The position numbers and the translations under genes are program-made. Shown one piece after another: positions 51,059-61,624 of a DNA stretch of 64,000 bases. How positions within the stretch are numbered: the stretch's first letter is position 1; every line of letters starts with the position of its first letter. The stretch lies in contig NZ_LIVX01000007.1 in the NCBI RefSeq assembly GCF_001905665.1, positions 434,001-498,000 of the forward strand, given 5' to 3'. The notes beneath the pieces are model-generated. The model was not told the origin of the DNA and made no database searches. It saw only the letters and a list, made by a program, of their open reading frames with translations. Source of the stretch: Streptomyces sp. CB02261. Its GTDB lineage: Bacteria > Actinomycetota > Actinomycetes > Streptomycetales > Streptomycetaceae.

Positions 51059-51982
51059 ATGCGTGCGATGGTCGTGGAGCAGTGGGGCGGACCCGAGAAC
51101 CTTGTCGAGCGCGAGGTGGAGCGTCCCGAGCCCGGCCTGAACGAGGTTCTGGTGCGGGTCCACGCGGCCGGCGTCAACCCCGTGGACTGGAAGACCCGCG
51201 AGAGCGGGGCGCTCATCGGCTGGGGCGCCGTCCCGGTGGTCGGCTGGGACGTGTCCGGCACGGTGGAGGCGGTCGGCCCCGGCGTGGGGAACCTCCGGCC
51301 CGGTGACGAGGTCTTCGGGATGCCGCTGTTCCCGCGCCAGGCGGGCGCGTACGCCGAGTACGTGGTGGCACCGGCCCGCCACCTCGCGCCGAAGCCGGCG
51401 TCCCTGACGCACGTGGAGGCGGCCGCGCTGCCCCTCGCCGCCCTGACCGCCTGGCAGGCCCTCGTCGACACGGCGGACGTCCAGCCGGGGGAGCGGGTCC
51501 TCGTGCACGCGGCCGCCGGAGGCGTGGGGCACTTCGCCGTGCAGATCGCCAAGGCCCGGGGCGCGTACGTCATCGGTACGGCGAGCGGGCCCAAGCACGA
51601 CCTGGTGCGCGAGCTCGGCGCCGACGAGGTGGTCGACTACCGCACGGACCGCTTCGAGGACGTCGTCTCCGGCGTGGACGTCGTCATCGACGGCCTCGGA
51701 GGGGAGACGGCCGAGCGCTCCATGAAGCTGCTCCGCGCCGGAGGCAGGCTCGTCACCCTGCCGGGCCCGGACGGCGTCCCCGCCGCCCAGGACGGTGTGC
51801 GGGCGGTCTGGGTCCTGGTCGAGCCGGACCACCTCGGCCTGCGCGAGATCGCGGCCCTGGTGGAGCGCGGGGAGCTGAGGCCGGTGGTCGACACCGTGCT
51901 GCCGCTCGCCGACGCGGCGAAGGCCCACGAGCTCGGCGAGCGGGGCCGTACGACGGGAAAGATCGTCCTGACGGTCGCCTGA
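51059..51982 (+). CDS. NADP-dependent oxidoreductase (zinc-free MDR, quinone reductase type)
   Basis: 307 residues from ATG 51059 (GAAAGAGG 8 nt upstream). Medium-chain dehydrogenase fold: GroES-like N domain with AAGVNPVDWKTRESG, and Rossmann domain with VHAAAGGVGHFAVQIAKARG near 150. It lacks the zinc ligands of alcohol dehydrogenases, so it belongs to the quinone/enone reductase branch. Diverges from the GlxA-type regulator. Confidence 0.92.
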   Translation: MRAMVVEQWGGPENLVEREVERPEPGLNEVLVRVHAAGVNPVDWKTRESGALIGWGAVPVVGWDVSGTVEAVGPGVGNLRPGDEVFGMPLFPRQAGAYAEYVVAPARHLAPKPASLTHVEAAALPLAALTAWQALVDTADVQPGERVLVHAAAGGVGHFAVQIAKARGAYVIGTASGPKHDLVRELGADEVVDYRTDRFEDVVSGVDVVIDGLGGETAERSMKLLRAGGRLVTLPGPDGVPAAQDGVRAVWVLVEPDHLGLREIAALVERGELRPVVDTVLPLADAAKAHELGERGRTTGKIVLTVA

Positions 51983-52032
51983 CCCGGCGCGGCCCGGGGG
52001 CGGCCGGTCACGGCACGCGCCGCCCCGCCGGA

Positions 52033-52986
52033 TCAGTGGCCGTAGCGGCCGGTGTCGACCTCCCAGCGGTGGTAGCCGGCGATCCAGGCGGCGAGGCCGT
52101 CGACGTACCGGTGGGCGGCCTCGCGCGCGTCCGGGGCGAGGCCGAGCAGCTCGCAGATCTCGGGCACCTCGGCCGACAGCTCCACGAAGCGGTCGACCAT
52201 CGTCTGGGCCTCCCGCATCACCTGGACGGCCGCCTCCTCGGGGGTGCCGCCGCGCTCCTCGCGGACGATCATCACCAGGTTGGCGACGTCGCCCCGGGCG
52301 AGCTCCTGGGCGTAGGAGTGCACGTCGTTGGTGAACGACGGTATGTCGGCGGCCAGTTGACGCATCCTGCGGAAGGCCGGGTGGTGCAGCACCTCCTGCG
52401 GCAGCTCGAACCGGTTCAGCCGCTCGACCATGTCGAAGAGGGTCTCCATGGCCGCCGTGCCACGGCGCAGCGCCAGGTAGCCCTCCCGGTCCGGAAGCCG
52501 GCCGGAGAGCCGGCCGGCCGCCTCGGCCGGGTGGCAGGCGAAATACCACTCCCAGTTGTACGCGGACCGGGCCCGCCACCGAGCCGACATGCCGCGCAGG
52601 CTGCGCTCCCAGAGGTCGGCGAAGGCCTGCTCGACCGGGGTGCGGGCGCCGGGTGGAGGGCCGTCCCCGTGCATGAGCGCCGTCAGCCGGGCGCAGACCT
52701 CCGCCACGCGCGCGGGTGCCCGGCCGAGGTCCGAGTCGAACCGGTCGTCGAAGAAGAAGTAGAAGCTGAGCAGGTCCGCGGCGAGGACGAGGTCGTCGCC
52801 GGCGCAGTAGGGGCTGGTGAAGGCGGCGAGGCGGGGGACGTCCCAACGGGCGTACGCCGTACGGTCGACGACTCCCGCGAGCCCCTCGTGACGGAGCAAC
52901 CAGTCCTGGTGGTGCGGCGCCACGGATCCCTGGTGCGGATTGCTGCGCGGCGGAAACGGCAGATCGAGCATCGCGGCGTTGAACAC
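52033..52986 (-). CDS. Class I terpene cyclase (sesquiterpene synthase-like)
   Basis: 317 residues from the GTG at 52986, which has GGGGGT 6 nt upstream. Longer frames up to 53070 lack a site. The metal-binding motif DDRFD is at 80-84, the NSE triad NDVHSYAQE at 220-228, and the Arg-Tyr pair near the end reads RWEVDTGRY. The N-terminal LPFPPRSNPH segment is typical of bacterial cyclases. The set is complete, so the enzyme should ionise a prenyl diphosphate, most likely farnesyl diphosphate by size. No P450 or prenyltransferase is adjacent, and the product cannot be predicted. Confidence 0.9.
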   Translation of the reverse strand: MFNAAMLDLPFPPRSNPHQGSVAPHHQDWLLRHEGLAGVVDRTAYARWDVPRLAAFTSPYCAGDDLVLAADLLSFYFFFDDRFDSDLGRAPARVAEVCARLTALMHGDGPPPGARTPVEQAFADLWERSLRGMSARWRARSAYNWEWYFACHPAEAAGRLSGRLPDREGYLALRRGTAAMETLFDMVERLNRFELPQEVLHHPAFRRMRQLAADIPSFTNDVHSYAQELARGDVANLVMIVREERGGTPEEAAVQVMREAQTMVDRFVELSAEVPEICELLGLAPDAREAAHRYVDGLAAWIAGYHRWEVDTGRYGH

Positions 52987-53211
52987 GGGAAACCCCCAAG
53001 GCGTTTCGACCCCGGGTGATTCCCAACCGCATCCCGGCGCGTTCGAAGCGTACTTGACTTGATCATCCACGACCAGGGACGACGGGGGGTGATCCGCGCA
53101 CTTCAGGGGTGCCCTCCGGCGCGGTCGCCCGCCGGTCCGCCCGCCCTCCGTGGTCAGTGGGTCGCCCTAGCCTGGGGGGTGTTCGAAGGAGCGCGTGAGG
53201 GGGGTGAATTC

Positions 53212-53686
53212 GTGGGTCGCGCAGGTGCGTTGAGGGTCGTCCTGATCGATGTGAACGACGAGGTGGTGGCGGCCTGGCGGTCCGCGTTCGCGGACACGCC
53301 CGGGGTCGAGATCCGGCGGGGCTCCCTCCTCGACGTCGATGTGGACGCGTGGGTGTCCCCCACCAACAAGTCGGGGCGGATGGACGGTGGCGTCGACGCG
53401 ATCGTGAAGCGGCACCTCGCACGGATTCGCCGACTACGACGAGTTGAGGGCCGCCGTCCTGGGGCAGCTCGCCGACATCGAGGCAGCCGGGCCCACGCGG
53501 CGGGTCCGGATCGCCGTGCCGCAGAGCGCGTCGGCGGGGGACCCGCTGGGACTGGCCGGGCTCTTCACCGGCGACGGTGAGCCGTGGCTGCCGTTGCCGG
53601 GCGGGTGTCCCGTCAGCGCGGAGGGGCCCGGACTCGTCGAGTCCGGGCCCCTCACCCGCGCCGTCATGGGGCGGCTCCTCAGATGA
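53212..53686 (+). pseudogene. Truncated macro-domain gene fused to an unrelated frame
   Basis: From the GTG at 53212 (GGGGGGTG upstream) the frame reads as the start of a macro domain (LRVVLIDVNDEVVAAWRSAF, RRGSLLDVDVDAWVSPTNKS, MDGGVDAIVKRHL). Coding character then breaks near 53420. The next about 85 codons of coding-like sequence are in another frame (GFADYDELRAAVLGQLADIE) up to a TGA at 53686, and a strong hairpin lies inside this last part. The central and C-terminal macro domain is missing. Best read as a deletion remnant joining two genes. Confidence 0.55.
53621..53653. terminator. Terminator for the PRC-barrel gene and the remnant
   Basis: 16-nt perfect arms (GAGGGGCCCGGACTCG and complement) around a single base; 25 bases past the minus-strand PRC stop. 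Confidence 0.75.
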
Positions 53687-54035
53687 AGCCGCCGGGGCGG
53701 TGGTAGTACGTGCCCAGCTGGTCGCGGTAGTCGGCGTCGCCGAGGTGGGTCTCCTGGTGGAACTCGGGGGAGTCCTTCACCTGCTCCTTGGTGCAGTCGA
53801 CGTAGATCTTCTGCTCCTGCGGGTCGACGCGGGAGACGATACCGGCGGGGATGAGCACCTCCTTGCCGAAGATCCAGACGCCGGTGTCGACGACCAGATA
53901 GGCGTCGCCGACCTCGTCGGAGTGCTTGTCGACCTTGCCGATGCTGCCGTCGGTCGCCTCGACCTTGTATCCGGTCAGGACCGTTCCGGCCAGGTGGCCC
54001 GAGGTCGAACCATAGCTCCACGCATGCTCAGTCAC
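53679..54035 (-). CDS. PRC-barrel domain protein
   Basis: 118 residues. PRC-barrel about 18-80 (GYKVEATDGSIGKVDKHSDE, YLVVDTGVWIFGKEVLIPAG), followed by a short charged tail with HQETHLGDADYRDQLGTYYH. Such small proteins are linked to stress or surface roles in actinobacteria, but no precise role is known. Divergent from the phosphonate-type transporter genes across 461 nt. Confidence 0.88.
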   Translation of the reverse strand: MTEHAWSYGSTSGHLAGTVLTGYKVEATDGSIGKVDKHSDEVGDAYLVVDTGVWIFGKEVLIPAGIVSRVDPQEQKIYVDCTKEQVKDSPEFHQETHLGDADYRDQLGTYYHRPGGFI

Positions 54036-54195
54036 GCGAACGACAACTCCTCCGGTGGTGGGGGACGACGAGGTGCTCCCCGTCGTCCTTTCCTTCTCCG
54101 TGTCGGACGGACGTACGTCGTGTCCCGCCCACGGTCCGCCTGCCCCGCCCTCGTGTTCTCATGCGCCGGGGACCGCAGGGCCGGCCCAGCAAGCG

Positions 54196-54209
54196 CTTGT
54201 AGATACAGC
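54196..54209. promoter_or_regulatory. Near-copy of the CTTGTA..TACAAG site
   Basis: CTTGTAGATACAGC matches 11 of 14 positions of the palindrome at 54294, about 98 bases away in the same gap. Possible second operator. Confidence 0.45.
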
Positions 54210-54293
54210 GAAATGGGCGCCGAACGGGAGTGAGCGTCAGTCACGCCGAGTGACAGGCGTCATCCGGTCAACAGGCAGGTGAACAACCGACTG

Positions 54294-54307
54294 CTTGTAC
54301 ATACAAG
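54294..54307. promoter_or_regulatory. Palindromic operator upstream of the phnD-like gene
   Basis: CTTGTA-CA-TACAAG, a perfect 6+2+6 palindrome of a type bound by GntR-family regulators. It lies about 190 bases upstream of the transporter start. Apart from the two sites, the 54036-54496 gap shows no gene that can be defended. Confidence 0.6.
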
Positions 54308-54496
54308 GCCTTGACCGGGGGTGGCGGCGGCTGAAAACGTGCCGTTGCCGGACCGGCATCGGCCACGAGCCCGCCCCTCCCGCTCTTCTTCGCACAGCCT
54401 CCCGCGTACCTCCCGCGTATCCGTGGGCGCCCGCCCGCCCGCCGGCTCCGCTCCCTCCTCGGCGTCTCCAGCTCTCACCCACCACCGGAGTCCTCC

Positions 54497-55399
54497 ATGT
54501 CCGTCCGCCGCCCCGCCCTCGCCGGCCTCCTCGCCGCCGTCCTCACGCTCACCGCCTGCGGCGGCGGCTCCGGGAAGCCGCACTCCGCCACCTGCCCCGG
54601 CGGCAAGATCCGCTTCGGCGTCGAGCCCTTCGAGGACCCCGCCAAGCTGACCCCCGCCGCCAAGGTGCTCGCCGACGGCCTCGGCGAGAGCCTGGACTGC
54701 CCCGTGGAACTCACCGTCACCGAGGACTACTCCGCCGAGGTGCTCGCCATGGAGAACGGCAAGCTCGACATCGGCATCTTCGGCCCCCTCGGCTATGTGT
54801 TCGCCAGCAAGCGCGCCAAGGCCGAGGCCGTCGCCTCCTTCGGCGACAGCGACGGCAAGCTGTCCAGCTACACCGCCGGCATCTGGGTGCCCAAGGACTC
54901 CGAGGTCACCACGATCGAGCAGCTGCGCGGCCACTCCCTCGCCCTCGGCTCGGTCGGCTCCACCTCCGGTGACGCCCTGCCCCGCAAGGCCCTCCTCGAC
55001 GCCGGCCTGAAGAAGGACGACGTCAAGGTCGCCTACGCCGGCGGCCACCCCGAAGCCCTGCTCGCCCTGGTCAACGGCACCGTCGACGCCGCCGAGATCA
55101 ACTCCCAGCAGCTCGGCAGCGCCACCGGGTCCGGCACCTTCGACCCGTCGAAGTTCCGCAAGGTGTGGACGTCGGAGCCGATCCCCAACGATCCGATCAC
55201 CGTCCGCGGAGACCACGACGAGGCCTTCAAGAAGGCCGTACGCGACGCGCTCCTCGGACTCCCCGCCGACAAGGTCGGCAAGATCGGCGCCCTGCTCGAC
55301 GTCGACCCGCCGGCGCCGCTCGTGGCCGTCGACAGGTCCACGTACAAGCCCCTCTTCGATCTCGCCGAGACGCTCAAGCTCACCGAGAAGGACGTCTGA
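54497..55399 (+). CDS. phnD: PhnD-type phosphonate/phosphite/phosphate binding lipoprotein
   Basis: 300 residues. Lipobox TLTAC at about residues 17-21. The mature part has the PhnD fold landmarks IRFGVEPFEDPAKLTPAAKV, MENGKLDIGIFGPLGYVFAS, GSVGSTSGDALPRKALLDAG and WTSEPIPNDPITV. It binds an oxyanion such as phosphonate or phosphite outside the membrane. No phosphonate-degradation genes are in the window. First gene of a three-gene operon; its stop overlaps phnC (TGATG). Confidence 0.9.
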   Translation: MSVRRPALAGLLAAVLTLTACGGGSGKPHSATCPGGKIRFGVEPFEDPAKLTPAAKVLADGLGESLDCPVELTVTEDYSAEVLAMENGKLDIGIFGPLGYVFASKRAKAEAVASFGDSDGKLSSYTAGIWVPKDSEVTTIEQLRGHSLALGSVGSTSGDALPRKALLDAGLKKDDVKVAYAGGHPEALLALVNGTVDAAEINSQQLGSATGSGTFDPSKFRKVWTSEPIPNDPITVRGDHDEAFKKAVRDALLGLPADKVGKIGALLDVDPPAPLVAVDRSTYKPLFDLAETLKLTEKDV

Positions 55400-56109
55400 T
55401 GCTCGCCCTGACGGGAATCACCGTCCGCTACGGCCGGCGAGAGGTGGTCCACGGCGTCGACATCACCGTCCCCCCGGGTGAACTCCTCGCGGTCCTCGGC
55501 GCCAACGGCTCGGGGAAGTCGACCCTGCTGCGCGCCGCCGCAGGCCTCGAACCGATGGCGGCCGGCGAGGTCACCCTCGACGGCGAGCGCTGCGACCCGC
55601 TCGACATCGCCATGGTCTTCCAGCACATCCATCTCGTCCGCCGCCGCACGGTCCTCGACAACGTGTGCTCCGGCGCGCTCGGGAGGCTGCCGCTGCGCCG
55701 GTCCCTCGTCCCCGCGCTCTTCCCCCGGGAACTGCGCGAGGAGGCCATGGCGTGCCTCGACCGCGTCGGCCTCGCCGACCGCGCCCACGACCGGGCGGGC
55801 AGCCTCTCCGGCGGACAGCAGCAGCGCGTCGCCGTGGCCCGGGCCCTGTGCCAGCGCCCGCGTGTCCTGCTCGCCGACGAACCCGTCTCCGCGCTCGACC
55901 CCGCCGCCACCGAGCAGGTGCTCGCCCTGCTCGCCGAACTCGCCCACGAGGAACAGCTCGCCGTCCTCGCCGTCCTGCACCAGCCCTCCCTCGCGGCCCG
56001 GCACGCCGACCGCCTCGTGGGCCTGCGCGACGGACACGTCGTCCTGGACGGCCCGCCGCGCCAGGACGTCGAGCTGCTCTACCAGCCCGCGATCGTGAAG
56101 GCCGTGTGA
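55399..56109 (+). CDS. phnC: PhnC-type ABC transporter ATP-binding protein
   Basis: 236 residues. Walker A GANGSGKST at 34-42, signature LSGGQQQRVAVARAL near 136-150, Walker B VLLADEPVSALDP near 157-169, and the switch histidine in VLHQPS near 200. Energises uptake through the PhnE-type permease. Overlaps both neighbours. Confidence 0.93.
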   Translation: MLALTGITVRYGRREVVHGVDITVPPGELLAVLGANGSGKSTLLRAAAGLEPMAAGEVTLDGERCDPLDIAMVFQHIHLVRRRTVLDNVCSGALGRLPLRRSLVPALFPRELREEAMACLDRVGLADRAHDRAGSLSGGQQQRVAVARALCQRPRVLLADEPVSALDPAATEQVLALLAELAHEEQLAVLAVLHQPSLAARHADRLVGLRDGHVVLDGPPRQDVELLYQPAIVKAV

Positions 56110-56927
56110 TGACCCTGCTCCACGAGGTACGGCGACTGCCCGTACCGCCCAAGCCGCGCCGCCCGCGGGCCGCGCTGGTGGGATCCGTCGTCACCGCCGT
56201 CGTCGTGGCCGCGCACGTGCTGGCCTGGGACGCCACCGAGATGTCCTTCGGCGCGCTCGCCGAGGGCTGGAGCGGCATGGCCGACTTCCTCGCCGAGGCG
56301 ATCCCGCCCGACCTGAGCTGGGAGGTCCTCCGACCGAGCCTCGACGGCGCCCTGGTGACCCTCTGGATCGGCCTCCTCGGCACCACCCTCTCCGTGCCGT
56401 TCTCGCTCGTCCTCGCCCTGCTCGCGGCCCGCGGCACCGCTCCCTCCCCGGCCGTCTACCAGGCGGCACGCTCCCTGCTGTCCTTCCTGCGGGCCGTCCC
56501 CGACGTGGTCTTCGCCCTCGTCTTCGTCACGGCGGTGGGCCTCGGCCCCTTCCCGGGTGTCCTGGCCCTGCTGCTCCACAACGTCGGAGTGATGGGCAAG
56601 CTGTGGGCGGAGGCCCTGGAGGACGCCGACACCGGCCCCGCCCAGGTGCTGCGCTCGGCCGGCGCGGGCCGGGTGCAGATCGCCGCGCACGCCCTCCTGC
56701 CGACGGTGACCCCCCAGCTGATCGGGCTGCTCCTCTACCGGCTCGACGTCAACGTCCGCTCCTCGCTGGTGCTCGGCCTGGTCGGCGCCGGCGGCATCGG
56801 CTTCCTCGTCAACCAGTCCATCAAACTGTTCCAGTTCGACGAGATGCTGACCCACATCCTCGTGGTCCTCGTCCTGATCATGGCGGTCGACCGCCTCTCG
56901 GCAGCCGTTCGGAAACACCTCTCCTGA
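56109..56927 (+). CDS. phnE: PhnE-type ABC transporter permease
   Basis: 272 residues, about six spans. The EAA-type loop reads LWAEALEDADTGPAQVLRSAGAGRVQ; the LRAVPDVVFALVFV and GLVGAGGIGFLVNQSIKLF segments are typical of PhnE. Completes the importer. Start ATG overlaps the phnC stop (TGATG). Confidence 0.92.
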   Translation: MTLLHEVRRLPVPPKPRRPRAALVGSVVTAVVVAAHVLAWDATEMSFGALAEGWSGMADFLAEAIPPDLSWEVLRPSLDGALVTLWIGLLGTTLSVPFSLVLALLAARGTAPSPAVYQAARSLLSFLRAVPDVVFALVFVTAVGLGPFPGVLALLLHNVGVMGKLWAEALEDADTGPAQVLRSAGAGRVQIAAHALLPTVTPQLIGLLLYRLDVNVRSSLVLGLVGAGGIGFLVNQSIKLFQFDEMLTHILVVLVLIMAVDRLSAAVRKHLS

Positions 56928-56974
56928 CCCCGCGCCGTCCCCCGGTCCGGGGACCGACCTGCGACGATCAGGGC

Positions 56975-57736
56975 ATGTCACGAACTTTCGAGGATCTGGT
57001 CACCGAGGCGGAAGAGGTCTCGGTGGAGGGCTGGGACTTCTCCTGGCTGCGGGGACGGGCCGACGAACAGCGCCCGTCCTGGGGCTACCAGCGTCTGATG
57101 GGCGAGCGGATGGCACGGGCCACCGCCGCGCTGGACATCCAGACCGGCGGCGGAGAGGTGCTGGCCGGGGTGCCGAAGCTGCCGCCCCTGGTCGTGGCCA
57201 CCGAGTCCTGGCCCCCGAACCTCGCCAAGGCCACCCGACTGCTGCACCCCCTCGGTGCCGTGGTCGTCGCGGACGAGGACGAGCCGCCCCTGCCGTTCGC
57301 CGACGCCGCCTTCGACCTCGTGGTCAGCCGTCACCCGGTCACCGTCTGGTGGGAGGACATCGCACGGGTCCTCCGGCCGGGAGGCACGTACCTCTCCCAA
57401 CAGGTCGGCCCGGCCAGCGTCTTCGAGCTCGTCGAGTACTTCCTCGGCCCGCAGCCGGAGGAGGTGCGCCGCGCACGCCACCCCGACGACGCCCGCAGGG
57501 CGGCCGAGGCGGCCGGCCTCGAGGTCGTGGACCTGCGCTCCGAGTCCCTGCGCACCGAGTTCCACGACATCGGCGCGGTGGTCTACTTCCTGCGGAAGGT
57601 GATCTGGATGGTGCCGGGCTTCACCGTGGACGCGTATCGCGACCGGCTGCGTGACCTGCACGAACAGATCGTGGGCGAGGGCCCGTTCGTCGCGCACACC
57701 ACACGGTTCCTGATCGAGGCCCGCAAGCCGGCCTGA
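56975..57736 (+). CDS. SAM-dependent methyltransferase
   Basis: 253 residues. Class I methyltransferase with an atypical motif I: the region around VVATESWPPNLAKATRLLHP replaces the usual glycine-rich loop. Later motifs LPFADAAFDLVVSRH and IARVLRPGGTYLSQQVG are canonical. It follows phnE by 47 nt and precedes the LanM gene by 161 nt. Its substrate is unknown; a link to the lanthipeptide locus is possible but not shown. Confidence 0.85.
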   Translation: MSRTFEDLVTEAEEVSVEGWDFSWLRGRADEQRPSWGYQRLMGERMARATAALDIQTGGGEVLAGVPKLPPLVVATESWPPNLAKATRLLHPLGAVVVADEDEPPLPFADAAFDLVVSRHPVTVWWEDIARVLRPGGTYLSQQVGPASVFELVEYFLGPQPEEVRRARHPDDARRAAEAAGLEVVDLRSESLRTEFHDIGAVVYFLRKVIWMVPGFTVDAYRDRLRDLHEQIVGEGPFVAHTTRFLIEARKPA

Positions 57737-57897
57737 CCGCACCGGCCCCCCGCCCCCGGCCCCCGCCCCCGGCTCGACCCGGGCGGGATCCGGTCAGGTC
57801 GAAAACATGGGGGACCGTCACCCATGTCGCGCACCCCCCGTCCGTACCAGGATCAGGGCAGGCACCGAGCGGTGGGCCGGGCGGCGGAGGAGGGACG

Positions 57898-61167
<3,270 letters not shown>

Positions 61168-61302
61168 CCGGCGCCACGGCCGGCCGCCGGAACGGCCCCA
61201 CAGAACGCTCCACCCGCCCCACCGCACCACCCCGCACAGCGCTCCACCGCACCACCCGGCACGACCACCACTCCTGCGGACACCAAGGACGAGTGAGGAC
61301 CC

Positions 61303-61503
61303 ATGCAGATCAGCGACTCGGTGATGTACGTCGACGGCGGCGCCGGCGCGGAGACCTCGGCCCACGAACACCCCGTGGGTGAGGTGACGTTCGGAGCGAG
61401 CGGCGCCCTCGGACTGCGCAGCCGGCTGCTCGGGACGTCGGGCCTCGACGCCGCCGCCTCCCTGGACATGCCCTACACCACCGGCACCGTCCCGCTGTCC
61501 TGA
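61303..61503 (+). CDS. Candidate LanM precursor peptide without cysteine
   Basis: 66 residues from ATG 61303 (GTGAGGA upstream). The N-terminal part (MQISDSVMYVDGGAGAETSA) is acidic like a leader. The C-terminal half (GLRSRLLGTSGLDAAASLDM and then PYTTGTVPLS) has eight Ser/Thr residues (40, 45, 46, 53, 59, 60, 62, 66) but no Cys anywhere. Position between an intact LanM and a strong terminator supports a precursor role. Without Cys it cannot form lanthionine rings by itself, so the product might be a dehydrated linear peptide, use an unusual nucleophile, or this gene may not be the true substrate. Not recognised as a known family. Confidence 0.55.
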   Translation: MQISDSVMYVDGGAGAETSAHEHPVGEVTFGASGALGLRSRLLGTSGLDAAASLDMPYTTGTVPLS

Positions 61504-61560
61504 GGCTGGTTCGATAGAGCCTTCCCGCCGAAGTCGCGTGGATCTCGTCTTGACGGAGCG

Positions 61561-61592
61561 GCAGGGGGCCGGGGTGATCCCCGGCCCCCTGC
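61561..61592 (+). terminator. Strong terminator after the lanthipeptide-like operon
   Basis: Perfect 14-bp stem (GCAGGGGGCCGGGG and complement) with a TGAT loop, 57 bases after the peptide stop. It separates the peptide operon from the regulator. Confidence 0.85.
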
Positions 61593-61624
61593 CGCCGGCG
61601 AAAAGGAGCAAGTAACCTGCGCCC

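Noticed and set aside
49838-53032. Minus-strand frame that joins the YihY gene to sequence far upstream
   Set aside because: Only the last about 378 codons have YihY features; the upstream part crosses the AraC gene, an oppositely oriented oxidoreductase gene and the terpene cyclase gene in wrong frames.
56603-56974. Extension of the methyltransferase frame back into phnE
   Set aside because: This part is a wrong-frame shadow of phnE; the methyltransferase begins at ATG 56975.
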